Assembly: GCF_002159625.1 (NCBI RefSeq)
Contig: NZ_NFIZ01000001.1
Span: forward strand, 1-64,000
Origin: Olsenella sp. An285
GTDB taxonomy: Bacteria > Actinomycetota > Coriobacteriia > Coriobacteriales > Atopobiaceae
DNA: 64,000 nucleotides
Direction: 5' to 3'
Of the stretch, positions 16,781 to 27,839 are shown piece by piece (the stretch's first letter is position 1; every line of letters starts with the position of its first letter). The translations under genes and the position numbers were made by a program. The notes beneath the pieces were generated by a model. It did not search any database. It was given only the letters and a program-made list of their open reading frames with translations, and had not been told where the DNA came from.

Positions 16781-18490
16781 ATGAGGAACGACCAGCTTAA
16801 CGGCAAGCTCAACATGACGCGCCGCGGTTTCGTGGGCACCGTCGCGGCTGCTGGCGCCACGGTCGCGGGCCTCGGCCTCGCCGGCTGCTCCGGCGGCGGC
16901 ACGGGCGACACCGGTGACACCGGCGACACCGGCGACACCAGCACGTCCGCGGTCGAGCTCATCGAGGCCGACGACGAGGGCTTCGTCGTCCGCGCCACCA
17001 ACACCGACGGCAAGGCCCCCAAGAACGAGTGCGTCCTCGCCTTCGAGGGCGAGTTCCAGGAGATGCACCCGATGGACTGGTCCGACGGCAACTCCGGCAA
17101 CGTCGTGTACTACATCTACGACTCGCTCTATGACCTGGACGAGAACTACGAGCTCCAGCCGCGCGCCGCAGACTCCTACGACGTCTCCGACGACGCCTGC
17201 ACCTACACCTTCCACCTGCACGAGGGCATCACCTTCACCGACGGCGAGCCCCTCAACGCCGCCGCCGTCGTGGCCAACTACGAGGCCGCCATCGACAAGG
17301 ACAACAACTGGCGCCGTCGCCGCATGTTCATCGAGACCATCGACGAGAACACCGAGGAGGTCCGCATCGACTCCTGCACGGCCGTTGACGACTACACGGT
17401 CGAGTTCCACCTGCCCACGCCCTACGCGCCCTTCATGAACTCCGTGACGCAGTTCTACCTCATCAGCCCCGCCGCCCTCGCCGACTCCAGCTGGGACTAC
17501 TCCAAGAAGTCCGCGGGCTCCGGCCCCTACGTCCTGGAGGAGTACGCCCAGGGCGACCACGTGAGCATCCTTCGCAACGAGGACTACTGGGGCGAGGCGC
17601 CCTCGATCGACCGCATCGACTTCCGCGTGGTCCCCGAGGCCGGCTCCCGCATCGCCGCCCTCCAGACGGGCGAGGCCACGGCCATCTACCCGATGCCCAC
17701 CGACCAGGTTGCCACCGTGCGCGCCGCCGGCGACATCAACATGGTCTCCCTCGAGTCCACGACGATGCGCTACGTCACGCTCAACACCAACTACGAGCCG
17801 CTCTCCGACGTCAAGGTGCGCCAGGCCCTGAACCACGCCCTCAACCAGGACGAGTACGTCAAGGTCATGTACTCCGGCGCCGCCACCCCGGCGACCTCCG
17901 TCCTGCCCGAGATGGTGCCCGGCTACAAGGCCCAGACCCCGTACGAGTACGACCTGGAGAAGGCCAAGAGCCTGCTCGAGGAGGCCGGCTACGCCGACGG
18001 CTTCGAGGTCAGCGTCATCTGCGACAACTCCACGCAGGAGACCAAGGGCGCCACGTTCGTCATGCAGCAGCTCGAGCAGATCGGCGTCCACGTGAACGTC
18101 CTGCCCAACGAGGCCGCGACCAACGCCGAGATCGCCGCCGAGCCCGAGGACACCACCGAGCTCCAGATGTGGTACGTCAACTGGTCCCAGTCCGACCCGG
18201 ACGGCTTCCTCCGCTCGCTCCTCTCCAGCGCCATGGTGCCGCCCACCGGCTACAACACCGCCTTCTGGAAGAACGAGGAGTTCGACGCCGAGCTCGAGGC
18301 CGGCAACGCCGCCCCCACCGTCGAGGAGCAGAACGAGCACTACGGCAAGTGCCAGGACATCGCCTGGGCGGAGTGCCCGTGGCTGTACCTCGCCTCCGAC
18401 AACACCCTGCTCTCCTACAAGGCGTACCTCAACGGCATCAAGTACGTGCCGCAGGGCATCGACGTCATCCACGCCACGCTCAACGTCTAA
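16781..18490 (+). CDS. Peptide ABC transporter substrate-binding lipoprotein
   Basis: Family 5 extracellular binding protein (DppA/OppA type) of 569 residues. It begins with a Tat-type lipoprotein signal: MTRRGFVGTVAAAGATVAG and lipobox LAGC, with Cys at about 36. A linker of four GDT repeats follows. The family-5 core includes YDSLYDLDENYELQPRAADS and WDYSKKSAGSGPYVLEEY. ATG 16781 follows AAGGGAGGAT; the frame is open upstream to 16712, but without a ribosome site. It is the first gene of a five-gene importer operon. A hairpin behind it probably keeps the binding protein more abundant than the membrane parts. Confidence 0.93.
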   Translation: MRNDQLNGKLNMTRRGFVGTVAAAGATVAGLGLAGCSGGGTGDTGDTGDTGDTSTSAVELIEADDEGFVVRATNTDGKAPKNECVLAFEGEFQEMHPMDWSDGNSGNVVYYIYDSLYDLDENYELQPRAADSYDVSDDACTYTFHLHEGITFTDGEPLNAAAVVANYEAAIDKDNNWRRRRMFIETIDENTEEVRIDSCTAVDDYTVEFHLPTPYAPFMNSVTQFYLISPAALADSSWDYSKKSAGSGPYVLEEYAQGDHVSILRNEDYWGEAPSIDRIDFRVVPEAGSRIAALQTGEATAIYPMPTDQVATVRAAGDINMVSLESTTMRYVTLNTNYEPLSDVKVRQALNHALNQDEYVKVMYSGAATPATSVLPEMVPGYKAQTPYEYDLEKAKSLLEEAGYADGFEVSVICDNSTQETKGATFVMQQLEQIGVHVNVLPNEAATNAEIAAEPEDTTELQMWYVNWSQSDPDGFLRSLLSSAMVPPTGYNTAFWKNEEFDAELEAGNAAPTVEEQNEHYGKCQDIAWAECPWLYLASDNTLLSYKAYLNGIKYVPQGIDVIHATLNV

Positions 18491-18541
18491 GGCCGACAAG
18501 GACCATGCGGTCCGCGTCGCATCGTTAGGGACGAGGTAGCT

Positions 18542-18570
18542 GCCAGCCCCCGTCGCAAGCGGGGGCTGGC
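18542..18570 (+). terminator. Partial terminator / attenuating hairpin inside the peptide operon
   Basis: GCCAGCCCCCG, loop TCGCAAG, CGGGGGCTGGC, then TTCTTCCTC. It sits between the binding-protein gene and the first permease gene and would let part of the transcripts stop there. Confidence 0.8.
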
Positions 18571-18613
18571 TTCTTCCTCGTTCGAACCCATATGAGAGAA
18601 GGAGGGGGGCTAT

Positions 18614-19534
18614 ATGGGGAAGTACGTCGTCAAGCGAATCCTGAGCATGATCCCGCTCATGTTCGTGGTCTCCATCATTGTCTTCTTGTTCATCCGACTC
18701 ATCCCGGGCGACCCCGCCCGCCAGATCGGCGGCCCCACCGCCACCATCGGCGAGATCGAGGCAATCCGCACGCAGCTCGGCCTCGACCAGCCGCTCGTCC
18801 CGCAGTTCGTCGACTGGTTCACCGGCATCTTCCACGGCGACCTGGGCCACTCGTTCACGAACAACACGTCCGTGGTCGAGCTTCTCGCCCCGCGCCTGCC
18901 GATCACCATGTACCTGACCATCTGCTCGATCACCTGGTCGGTCATCCTCGGCGTCGCCATCGGCGTCATCGCCGCCATCAACCGCGGCCGCGCGCTCGAC
19001 CTCATCGGCATGCTCATCGCCATCGCCGGCATCTCGCTGCCGAACTTCTGGCTGGGCCTGCAGCTCATGCAGATCTTCGCCGTCAACCTGCGGCTTCTCC
19101 CCACGGGTGGCCTCACGGACTGGACGGGATACATCCTGCCCTCCGTGGCCATGGGCGCCGGCATCATGTGCATCCTCGCCCGCGTCACGCGCTCGTCCAT
19201 GATCGAGAACCTCGGAAAGGACTACATCCGCACCGCACGTGCCAAGGGCCTGCCCGAGTCCCGCGTCATCATGGTCCACGCCTTCAAGAACTCCTCGATC
19301 GACATCATCACCGTCACCGCCCTGCAGATCGGCGCCCTCATCGCCGGCTCCGTCGTCGTGGAGACGGTCTTCTCGATCCCGGGCCTCGGACGCCTGCTGG
19401 TCGACTCCATCGGCTTCCGTGACTACGAGGTGGTCCAGGCGCTCATCCTGTTCTTCTCGTTCGAGTACATGGCCATCAACCTGATAGCCGACGTGCTCTA
19501 CGGCATCATCAACCCACGAGTGAGATACGAATAG
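18614..19534 (+). CDS. dppB: Dipeptide/oligopeptide ABC permease, DppB type
   Basis: 306-residue inner-membrane subunit with six predicted helices (about 9-30, 98-125, 133-160, 172-195, 232-258, 275-300). The N-terminal MGKYVVKRILSMIPLMFVVS and the binding-protein-dependent transport motif ARAKGLPESRVIMVHAFKNS (EAA loop, near 210-230) are typical. The ribosome site AGGAGGGGG precedes ATG 18614. The next gene starts 9 bases after the stop. It forms the translocation pore with the DppC-type subunit. Confidence 0.93.
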   Translation: MGKYVVKRILSMIPLMFVVSIIVFLFIRLIPGDPARQIGGPTATIGEIEAIRTQLGLDQPLVPQFVDWFTGIFHGDLGHSFTNNTSVVELLAPRLPITMYLTICSITWSVILGVAIGVIAAINRGRALDLIGMLIAIAGISLPNFWLGLQLMQIFAVNLRLLPTGGLTDWTGYILPSVAMGAGIMCILARVTRSSMIENLGKDYIRTARAKGLPESRVIMVHAFKNSSIDIITVTALQIGALIAGSVVVETVFSIPGLGRLLVDSIGFRDYEVVQALILFFSFEYMAINLIADVLYGIINPRVRYE

Positions 19535-19543
19535 GAGCGAGCA

Positions 19544-20449
19544 ATGGCAGACACCACTACCAAGAAGCCCGCTCAGGGCGAGTTCGCCTCGGGCGAGGAG
19601 CTGCCCCGCGCACAGAGCCAGGTGAAGGACTTCCTGAAGAAGTTCCTGCGCCGCAAGACCGCGGTTCTCGGCTTCGTCATCATCGTGGCCATCCTCATCC
19701 TCGCGGTGATTGGCCCCATGATCACCCCGTACGACCCCAACGCCTACGACTACAGCGCCATCCTTGCCGGCCCCAACGCCAGGCACATCTGGGGCACGGA
19801 CGAGTTCGGCCGCGACGTCTTCTCCCGCATCATCGCGGGCACGCAGCTCTCCATCGGCACGGCCCTTACGGCCACGCTGCTGGGCACCGCGGGCGGCGTC
19901 GTGCTCGGCCTCATGGCCGGCTTCTTCGGCGGCATCCTGGACTCGATCGTGATGCGCATCTGCGACGTCATGTTCGCGTTCCCCTCGATCCTCCTCGCCA
20001 TCGCCATCGTCGCCATCATCGGTCCGGGCATCACCAACATCATGATCGGCCTCGCGGTGTTCACCGTGCCCTCGTTCGCGCGCATCATCAGAGGCGCGGT
20101 GCTCGAGGTGCGCGGCGAGCTCTACGTCGAGGTGGCCAAGTCCATCGGCTGCAGCAACGCGCGCACCATGTTCGTGCACGTGTTCCCCGGCACGATGCAG
20201 GCCCTCATCGTCAACTTCACGATGAACATCGGCGGCGCCATCCTCTCCGCGTCCTCGCTCTCGTTCCTGGGCTTTGGCGCGTCGGTCACCCAGGCCGAGT
20301 GGGGCGCCATCCTCTCCCAGGGCCGCAACTACCTGGCCATCGCCCCGCACCTGGTCCTCTTCCCGGGCCTCGTGATCTTCCTCACGGTGCTGGCGTTCAA
20401 CCTCTTTGGTGACGGCCTGCGCGACACGCTCGATCCCAAGCTCAACTAA
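19544..20449 (+). CDS. dppC: Dipeptide/oligopeptide ABC permease, DppC type
   Basis: 301 residues. An N-terminal cytoplasmic stretch (about 1-38) leads to helix 1 (about 40-62). ITPYDPNAYDY and HIWGTDEFGRDVFSRIIAGTQ are standard DppC/OppC sequences. The EAA loop reads EVAKSIGCSNARTMFVHVFP near 190-210. It starts 9 bases after dppB and ends two bases before the ribosome site of dppD. It is the second channel subunit of the importer. Confidence 0.94.
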   Translation: MADTTTKKPAQGEFASGEELPRAQSQVKDFLKKFLRRKTAVLGFVIIVAILILAVIGPMITPYDPNAYDYSAILAGPNARHIWGTDEFGRDVFSRIIAGTQLSIGTALTATLLGTAGGVVLGLMAGFFGGILDSIVMRICDVMFAFPSILLAIAIVAIIGPGITNIMIGLAVFTVPSFARIIRGAVLEVRGELYVEVAKSIGCSNARTMFVHVFPGTMQALIVNFTMNIGGAILSASSLSFLGFGASVTQAEWGAILSQGRNYLAIAPHLVLFPGLVIFLTVLAFNLFGDGLRDTLDPKLN

Positions 20450-20459
20450 GGAGGTTCTC

Positions 20460-21449
20460 ATGGCTGAAACACTGCTCGAGGTCAAGAACCTCAAGACCGA
20501 GTTCAAGCGCGGCAAGAAGGACTGGATCACGGCCGTCAACGGCGTCTCCTTCCAGGTGCGCGCCGGCGAGATCGTGGGCCTGGTGGGAGAGTCCGGCTGC
20601 GGCAAGTCCGTGACCTCGCTCTCCGTCATGCGCCTGCACTCCAAGCTCAACACCCGCCTCACGGGCGAGATCAACTTCGGCGGCAAGAGCATCCTCGACC
20701 TCTCCGAGGCCGAGATGCGCTCCATCCGCGGCAACGAGATCTCGATGATCTTCCAGGAGCCCATGAGCGCCCTCGATCCCATCATGCGCATCGAGAACCA
20801 GCTCACCGAGGCCATCTCGCTCCACAACAAGGGCCTCTCCAAGCAGGAGATCCACGAGCGCTGCGTGCGCTCCCTCAAGCTCGTGGGCATCCCCGAGCCC
20901 GAGATGACGCTGCGCAACTACCCGCACGAGCTCTCCGGCGGCATGTGCCAGCGCGTGATGATCGCCATGGCCATGGCCTGCGAGCCCAAGCTGCTCATCG
21001 CCGACGAGCCCACCACGGCCCTCGACGTGACCATCCAGGCCCAGATCCTGGCCCTCATGGAGGACATCCGCAACAAGCGCAACACGGGCATCCTGCTCAT
21101 CACGCACGACCTCGGCGTCGTGGCGGAGACCTGCAGCCGCGTCATCGTCATGTACGCGGGCAACATCGTGGAGGAGGCCCCCGTCAAGGAGCTCTTCCGC
21201 AACCCGCAGCACCCCTACACCAAGGGCCTCATCGAGTCCGTGCCCAAGCTGGGCCGCCGCGTGCACCGTCTTCCGTCCATCCCCGGCTCGGTGCCCGACC
21301 TCTCGGTCATGCCCAAGGGCTGCCGCTTCGCGCCGCGCTGCAAGTACGCGCAGCCGTCGTGCGGCGAGAAGCTGCCCGAGCTCATCAAGGTGGGCGAAGA
21401 CCACAAGTGCGCCTGCCCCTTCCACGAAAACGTTAGAAAGGGGGCCTAG
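20460..21449 (+). CDS. dppD: Peptide ABC transporter ATPase, DppD type
   Basis: First of two ATPases powering the importer; 329 residues. Walker A GESGCGKS is near 42-49, signature LSGGMCQR near 160, Walker [13 protein letters not shown] near 178-190. The oligopeptide-transporter C-terminal extension has the cysteine cluster [17 protein letters not shown], which often binds an iron-sulfur cluster in the family. The frame is open from 20406, but ATG 20460 follows TAAGGAGG, which overlaps the dppC stop. Confidence 0.94.
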   Translation: MAETLLEVKNLKTEFKRGKKDWITAVNGVSFQVRAGEIVGLVGESGCGKSVTSLSVMRLHSKLNTRLTGEINFGGKSILDLSEAEMRSIRGNEISMIFQEPMSALDPIMRIENQLTEAISLHNKGLSKQEIHERCVRSLKLVGIPEPEMTLRNYPHELSGGMCQRVMIAMAMACEPKLLIADEPTTALDVTIQAQILALMEDIRNKRNTGILLITHDLGVVAETCSRVIVMYAGNIVEEAPVKELFRNPQHPYTKGLIESVPKLGRRVHRLPSIPGSVPDLSVMPKGCRFAPRCKYAQPSCGEKLPELIKVGEDHKCACPFHENVRKGA

Positions 21450-21451
21450 GC

Positions 21452-22441
21452 ATGGCAGCAACTGAGAACAAGCCCCTGCTCTCCGTGCGCAACCTCTCCA
21501 AGCAGTTCCCGGTGGGCAAGAGCTTCTTCGGTCGCCCCAACAAGTGGGTTCACGCCGTCAACAACGTGAGCTTTGACATCTACCCCGGCGAGACCTTCTC
21601 GCTCGTGGGCGAGTCCGGCTGCGGCAAGTCCACCACGAGCCGCCTCATCAACCGCCTCATCGCCCCGGACGAGGGCGAGATCATCTTCGAGGGCAAGGAC
21701 ATCGCGCACCTGCCCGAGAAGGAGGTCAGGCCGCTCCGCTCCGAGATGCAGATGGTCTTCCAGGACCCGTACGGCTCGCTCAACCCGCGCATGAAGGTCC
21801 AGGACATCATCGGCGAGCCCATGCTCATTCACACCAAGATGTCCCCGGGCGAGCGCCTCAAGCGCGTCCACGAGCTGCTGGGCGTCGTCGGCCTGTCGCC
21901 CGCCCACGGCGAGCGCTACCCGCACGAGTTCTCCGGCGGCCAGCGCCAGCGCATCGGAATCGCGCGCGCCCTCTCGGTCAACCCCAAGCTCATCATGGCC
22001 GACGAGCCGGTCTCGGCGCTCGACGTCTCCATCCAGGCGCAGGTCCTGAACCTCCTGCGCGACGTCCAGGAGGAGTACAACCTCACGTACCTCTTCATCT
22101 CCCACGACCTCGCCGTGGTGGAGATGATCTCCGACCGCATCGGCGTCATGTACCTCGGACACATCATGGAGATCGCGCCCAACGAGGAGCTCTACTCCAA
22201 CCCGCAGCACCCCTACACCCAGGCGCTGCTCTCCGCCGTTCCCGTGGCTGACCCGGAGATCGAGAAGAAGCACGTGCTCATCGAGGGCGACCTTCCCAGC
22301 CCCACCAACATCCCCAAGGGCTGCCCGTTCCACACGCGCTGCCCTCACGCCACCGAGAAGTGCAAGGCGGAGGTTCCGCCGACCAAGGAGGTCAAGCCGG
22401 GTCACTTCGTGAACTGCCACTTCCCCGGCAACACCCTCTAA
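21452..22441 (+). CDS. dppF: Peptide ABC transporter ATPase, DppF type
   Basis: Second ATPase, 329 residues. Walker [10 protein letters not shown] is at about 54-62, signature FSGGQRQR near 163, Walker B LIMADEPVSALD near 182-193. The C-terminal extension carries Cys residues in CPFHTRCPHATEKCK. The start is two bases after the dppD stop, with AAAGGGGG upstream. It is the last gene of the operon; a strong terminator follows at 22478. Confidence 0.94.
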   Translation: MAATENKPLLSVRNLSKQFPVGKSFFGRPNKWVHAVNNVSFDIYPGETFSLVGESGCGKSTTSRLINRLIAPDEGEIIFEGKDIAHLPEKEVRPLRSEMQMVFQDPYGSLNPRMKVQDIIGEPMLIHTKMSPGERLKRVHELLGVVGLSPAHGERYPHEFSGGQRQRIGIARALSVNPKLIMADEPVSALDVSIQAQVLNLLRDVQEEYNLTYLFISHDLAVVEMISDRIGVMYLGHIMEIAPNEELYSNPQHPYTQALLSAVPVADPEIEKKHVLIEGDLPSPTNIPKGCPFHTRCPHATEKCKAEVPPTKEVKPGHFVNCHFPGNTL

Positions 22442-22442
22442 C

Positions 22443-22468
22443 TTGACAGGGGGACAGTCCCTTTGTCA
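22443..22468. repeat. GGGACAGTCCC palindrome (family E)
   Basis: TTGACAGGGGGACAG / TCCCTTTGTCA, directly after the dppF stop codon. It is one of about seven such elements in the window. Confidence 0.85.
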
Positions 22469-22477
22469 TGTTACGCG

Positions 22478-22510
22478 GGCCGCCGGACGCCTGAGCTGCG
22501 TCCGGCGGCC
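22478..22510 (+). terminator. Terminator of the peptide transport operon
   Basis: GGCCGCCGGACGC, loop CTGAGCT, GCGTCCGGCGGCC, then GCTGTTT. A 13-bp perfect GC-rich stem. Confidence 0.8.
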
Positions 22511-22562
22511 GCTGTTTCGGTTGAACGCCGGTCCGTCGCGTGCTTGGCTGCGGAGCGCCGTC

Positions 22563-22773
22563 GCGTCATTTTGGGCCAGGGCACGATGGGCCGCCCGGGC
22601 GTTGCGCAATGTGGGGCCAGGGCACGGCGTTGCGTGACATTCAGCCCGTCCTTCTCGTCAGCATCCTCGAGGGACAGTTTAATCCGTTAAAAACATCATG
22701 CAACAATGAGTTGCCTGCCAAGAAGAACGAGGGCTCGCGACATGGGGCGTGCCCTGGCCAAGCATTTTGTGAC
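22563..22773. repeat. Family C palindromic element, copy 1
   Basis: Two direct copies of a unit ending GGGCCAGGGCAC (22563-22584, 22599-22625) are opposed by one inverted copy (22749-22773). The centre holds GTCCTTCTCG (22648-22657) and AAGAAGAACG (22720-22729) facing each other. It fills the 418-base gap between dppF and the convergent rpiR gene. A larger copy is at 37783-38084. Confidence 0.75.
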
Positions 22774-22859
22774 ACCTACTGCCCGATCTTGTGCCCCGCC
22801 TCCGAAAAACCCAACTCGCTCGAGCCGCCGGCGCGGGTGGCGTCCCCACTGCGGCGGGC

Positions 22860-23717
22860 TCACCCCTCCGGTGCCGGAAGACGGGTGTAGGGGAGCGATG
22901 CCCTCAGGAACGCCAGGTTCTTCTCGTAGGCACGCGAGAACATGCAGCCAAAGAGGGCGTCGAGCACGTACTGCACGCCAACGTGGCTCGCAAACTGGGT
23001 GATGCGGTCCTGGAGGTCCTCGCGGTCGCTCACCGCCAGGTACGCGTCGAGGCCGGGGTTGCGCCGGTGGGCGGCGGGCGTTCCCACGAAGATCACGGGA
23101 ACGCGGCGCTCCTCGAGCACGGGGACGAGGCTGCGCAGGTGCGGGTTAAGCCCGGAGTAGGAGATCATCACCGCTACGTCGTCTTCGCAGGAGGCGAGGG
23201 CCTGGCGTATCTGCCGCTCGTCGCGTTCGTGGCAGGTGACGTCGCGACCCACGGAGAGCAGGCGCTCGCAGAGCATCTGCGCGGGAAAGAGGTTGTGAGA
23301 CTGCGTGTAGATGTCTATGCGCCCGGCCTTGGCGAGAAGAACGGCGGCGCGGTCGAGCTCCGCCGGGTCCAGAAGCTCGCGCGTGTCTCGCAGCGTGGCC
23401 TCGTAGAGCGCTCGGATGTGTGTCGCGACGCTGCCCGCCTCCTCCCCGGGAGAAAACGGGAAGTTGATGTCGACTGGCGTCGTCCCGGCCTCCGCCGCCG
23501 AGACCCGCGCCAGCTCGACCTTGAGCTCCTTGTAGCCGGTGAGGCCCAGCTTTCGGCAGAAGCGGTGAACCGTGGGGACGGACACGGACGCGGCCCGCGC
23601 CAGCTCCTTGATCGTGAGGTCCCGCAGGCGGTCCTCCAGCGCGAGGACGCTCTGGCCGAGCTGCTGCTCGGTCGGGGTGAGGTCGCGCGCCTCGCGTATG
23701 CGACGCCTGACGTCCAT
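22860..23717 (-). CDS. RpiR-family transcriptional regulator
   Basis: 285 residues. An N-terminal RpiR helix-turn-helix (about 1-75, with TIKELARAASVSVPTVHRFCRKLGLTGYKELK) is followed by a SIS sugar-phosphate-binding domain (about 110-240, with DIYTQSHNLF and DVAVMISYSGLNP). The frame extends upstream to 23750, but ATG 23717 has GGAGCG 4 bases before it. It is divergent from the 6-phospho-beta-glucosidase gene, with a 180-base shared control region, so it probably regulates that gene in response to a phosphosugar (inference from pairing). Confidence 0.9.
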   Translation of the reverse strand: MDVRRRIREARDLTPTEQQLGQSVLALEDRLRDLTIKELARAASVSVPTVHRFCRKLGLTGYKELKVELARVSAAEAGTTPVDINFPFSPGEEAGSVATHIRALYEATLRDTRELLDPAELDRAAVLLAKAGRIDIYTQSHNLFPAQMLCERLLSVGRDVTCHERDERQIRQALASCEDDVAVMISYSGLNPHLRSLVPVLEERRVPVIFVGTPAAHRRNPGLDAYLAVSDREDLQDRITQFASHVGVQYVLDALFGCMFSRAYEKNLAFLRASLPYTRLPAPEG

Positions 23718-23827
23718 GACGCTCCGTTCTTCTTGCCGTGCACTCTTCACCAGAAAAGATATCAGAACGTATCAGCAGAGCTCGTTCGCATTGCTCAAGC
23801 AGCGAAAAGACCTATCCACTTGCCTGA

Positions 23828-25415
<1,588 letters not shown>

Positions 25416-25592
25416 CCTCTTCGCGGCGGCGTATTGTAAGCTTCCTGTAAGCTACGGCGAACGGTCGGCCTAACACGGTTCTTCTCGCCGTTTCTCCCGG
25501 GCACTTTACGCTATCCTTATCAGTCGTTTACAAAGCTGTGACAATTGGCCGACACGCAGCGTGCGCGGCCGGTAAAGGAAGCGAGTGCGCCC

Positions 25593-26642
25593 TTGATTAG
25601 CTTTGACCAGTTCCTCGGCGTCCTGTCGAGCAACCCCTTCTTGATCATCGTCATGCTCCTCGTCATGGGGACCATCTTCGTGAACGGCGCCACCGACGCC
25701 GCGAACGCCATCGCCGAGCCGGTGGGAACCCGCTCCATCGACGTCGACTCGGCAATCTTCATGTCCGTCGTCTGCAACTTCGTGGGCCTCGTGGCGATGT
25801 CGTTCATCTCCACGGCCGTCGCGGACACCATCTCCGGCATGGTGGACTTTGGCGGGGACACGCACGCCGCGCTCATAGCGCTTGCCGCCGCCACCGTGGG
25901 CATCGTGGCCTGGGGCGTGGGGGCCTGGCTCTTTGGCATCCCCACCTCGGAGAGCCACGCGCTCATCGCCGGCCTCACGGGCGCCGCGCTCGCGGTCTCC
26001 GGCGGCCTCGACGGCGTCAACATGGGCGAGTGGATCAAGGTCGTCTACGGCCTCGTGCTCTCCACCGTCCTGGGCTTCATCGCCGGCTGGGTGATCTCCA
26101 AGATCATCCCCATCGCCTGCAAGAACGCCGACCGTCGCACGGCCAACAACTTCTTTGGCCGCATGCAGGTGCTCGGCGCCGCGGGCGTGGCCCTCATGCA
26201 CGGCGCGCAGGACGGCCAGAAGTTCATGTCCACCGCCATGCTCGCCATCGCGCTCTCGCTCAACCTGACGGTGGGGGAGATGGGCGGGTTCCCGCTCTGG
26301 ATCATGGTGATGTGCGCCGCGGTGATGGCCATCGGCACCGCCGTGGGCGGCAAGAAGATCATCAAGAAGGTGGGCATGGAGATGGTGCGCCTGGACAAGT
26401 ACCAGGGCTTCGCCGCCTCCGTCTCGGCCACGGCGAGCCTGCTCATTGCCACGCTGACGGGCCTGCCCGTCTCCACTACGCACACCAAGACCGCCGCCAT
26501 CATGGGTGCCGGCGCCGCCAAGGACCCCAAGTCCGTCAACTGGGGCGTGGCCAAGGAGATGGTCCTCACCTGGGTCTTCACGTTCCCGGGCTGCGGCGTC
26601 ATCGGCTTTCTGCTCGCCAAGCTCTTCCTCGTCCTGTTCTAG
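25593..26642 (+). CDS. Inorganic phosphate transporter, Pit family
   Basis: Low-affinity phosphate/cation symporter, about 349 residues with some ten helices. The N-terminal VNGATDAANAIAEPVGTRS near 30-50 and the second PD001131-type repeat GLPVSTTHTKTAAIMGAG near 300-318 are family signatures. No ATG precedes the first helix. I take TTG 25593 (MISFDQF), 10 bases after AAAGGAAG; the open frame begins at TTG 25545, so the start is uncertain by 16 codons. The DUF47 partner gene follows 69 bases downstream. Confidence 0.9.
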   Translation: MISFDQFLGVLSSNPFLIIVMLLVMGTIFVNGATDAANAIAEPVGTRSIDVDSAIFMSVVCNFVGLVAMSFISTAVADTISGMVDFGGDTHAALIALAAATVGIVAWGVGAWLFGIPTSESHALIAGLTGAALAVSGGLDGVNMGEWIKVVYGLVLSTVLGFIAGWVISKIIPIACKNADRRTANNFFGRMQVLGAAGVALMHGAQDGQKFMSTAMLAIALSLNLTVGEMGGFPLWIMVMCAAVMAIGTAVGGKKIIKKVGMEMVRLDKYQGFAASVSATASLLIATLTGLPVSTTHTKTAAIMGAGAAKDPKSVNWGVAKEMVLTWVFTFPGCGVIGFLLAKLFLVLF

Positions 26643-26711
26643 TCACGCTTGAGCGGCGAGCCCGCCGTTCTTCTCAACCGTTCCTATCGCCCAACCCGAA
26701 AAGGAGTCCAC

Positions 26712-27338
26712 ATGCCCCGCATCAAGAAGGAAGACGAGTTCTACACCATGCTCAAGGAGTTCGCCGCGCTCATCGTCGACGCCGCGGACGAGTACAACGA
26801 GATCATCTGCAACTTCCCGGAGTCCATGAGCTCCATCCCGCAGATGAAGGTCTACGAGTCCAAGGCCGACGAGCGCGTCAAGGCCATCATGGCCAAGCTC
26901 TACACCTCCTTCATCACCCCCATCGACCGCGAGGACATCTCGTCGCTCGCCCTTGCCCTGGACGACGTGGTTGACTCCATGTACGGCGTGGCGGTGCGCC
27001 TTGACCTCTTCAACATCGGCGACCTGCGCATCGAGGCCAAGCAGATCTCCGAGCTCACGGTCCACGCCGTCCACGAGATGCAGGAGATGATCGACCACCT
27101 GCCCGACTACAAGAAGGACCGCGTGGTCCTGGAGAAGGCCATCAGCGTGGGCACCGTGGAGGACGAGGGCGACACCGTCTACCAGCAGGCGCTGCGCCGC
27201 CTCTTCTCCGACGAGGAGGACGCCTCCGGCAAGTACGCGGTCACCTGGCTGCGCATCTTCGACCGCATGGAGCTCTGCCTCGACGCGTGCGACCGCGTCT
27301 CCGGCATCGTGCGCGACATCATCATGAAGGACGCATAG
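26712..27338 (+). CDS. DUF47 / PhoU-like partner of the Pit transporter
   Basis: 208-residue all-helical, soluble protein of the DUF47 (TIGR00153-like) family, which regularly accompanies Pit transporters and is thought to modulate them. The sequence has the typical charged helices, for example IDREDISSLALALDDVVDSMYG near 75-95. ATG 26712 follows AAGGAG. In many genomes the DUF47 gene comes first; here it follows pit. Confidence 0.88.
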   Translation: MPRIKKEDEFYTMLKEFAALIVDAADEYNEIICNFPESMSSIPQMKVYESKADERVKAIMAKLYTSFITPIDREDISSLALALDDVVDSMYGVAVRLDLFNIGDLRIEAKQISELTVHAVHEMQEMIDHLPDYKKDRVVLEKAISVGTVEDEGDTVYQQALRRLFSDEEDASGKYAVTWLRIFDRMELCLDACDRVSGIVRDIIMKDA

Positions 27339-27364
27339 CGAGAAGAACGTCTCATCGCGCTTTG

Positions 27365-27450
27365 CCGCCCCGCCGGCCCCTCCGACTTTCACGCAGGACT
27401 GCGCTTCGCGAAAGATCCTGCTTAGAAAGTCGGAGGTGCCGGCGGGGCGG
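27365..27450. repeat. 86-bp near-perfect hairpin after the Pit/DUF47 genes
   Basis: The 26-base arms (CCGCCCCGCCGGC-cc-CTCCGACTTTC at 27365-27390 and its complement at 27425-27450) have a 2-base bulge opposite GT. A smaller pair GCAGGA/TCCTGC sits in the loop. It probably terminates the DUF47 transcript; the outer sequence is not shared with other elements here. Confidence 0.7.
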
Positions 27451-27496
27451 TCGTCTCTGAGCGGATTCTCTAGCCGCTGTGGGGGGCGTGGCGTGA

Positions 27497-27518
27497 TATA
27501 GTTGTTGTACGGTACAAC
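27497..27518 (+). promoter_or_regulatory. Toxin-antitoxin operator and -10 region
   Basis: GTTGTAC-G-GTACAAC (27504-27518) is a perfect palindrome just behind a TATAGT box (27497-27502), 18 bases before the antitoxin start. This is the expected place for autoregulation by the RHH antitoxin. Confidence 0.7.
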
Positions 27519-27536
27519 GCTTCGAGGAGGTGGACC

Positions 27537-27839
27537 GTGGACGCGATGGTTACGGGCCGGATGTCGCAGGCCAAGAAGGAACTGGGCAACCAGGTGCTCA
27601 GGGAGCTTGGGACCAACGCCTCTCAGGTGATTAACGAGCTGTATGACTACGTCATCTCCCGGCGCGCGCTGCCCTTCTCGGCTCCCGAGGAGGAGCGGGG
27701 AGAGCGGCTGCGTGCCGCCGTCGCGGCGGTGGACGCCGTGCCCAAGGTCGAGCTTGACGCGCGGTTTGCGGCAATGGACGTGAGACGGGCTCGGATGGAG
27801 CGGCTTTCCGACGACGGCCTGATGGGGGACGGTCGATGA
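27537..27839 (+). CDS. RelB/DinJ-type ribbon-helix-helix antitoxin
   Basis: 100 residues. The N-terminal half, MVTGRMSQAKKELGNQVLRELGTNASQVINELYDYV, fits the ribbon-helix-helix fold of RelB/DinJ antitoxins; the C-terminal half is charged and would wrap the toxin. The GTG start at 27537 follows AGGAGG with a 6-base spacer; an in-frame ATG at 27546 is too far. Its stop overlaps the toxin start by 4 bases (ATGA), so the two are coupled. A palindromic operator lies directly upstream. Confidence 0.82.
   Translation: MDAMVTGRMSQAKKELGNQVLRELGTNASQVINELYDYVISRRALPFSAPEEERGERLRAAVAAVDAVPKVELDARFAAMDVRRARMERLSDDGLMGDGR

Noticed and set aside
16592-20917. A 1441-codon open frame on the reverse strand
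   Set aside because: It is antisense to the peptide transporter genes, which have full motifs and ribosome sites; the long frame is a by-product of high GC at third positions.
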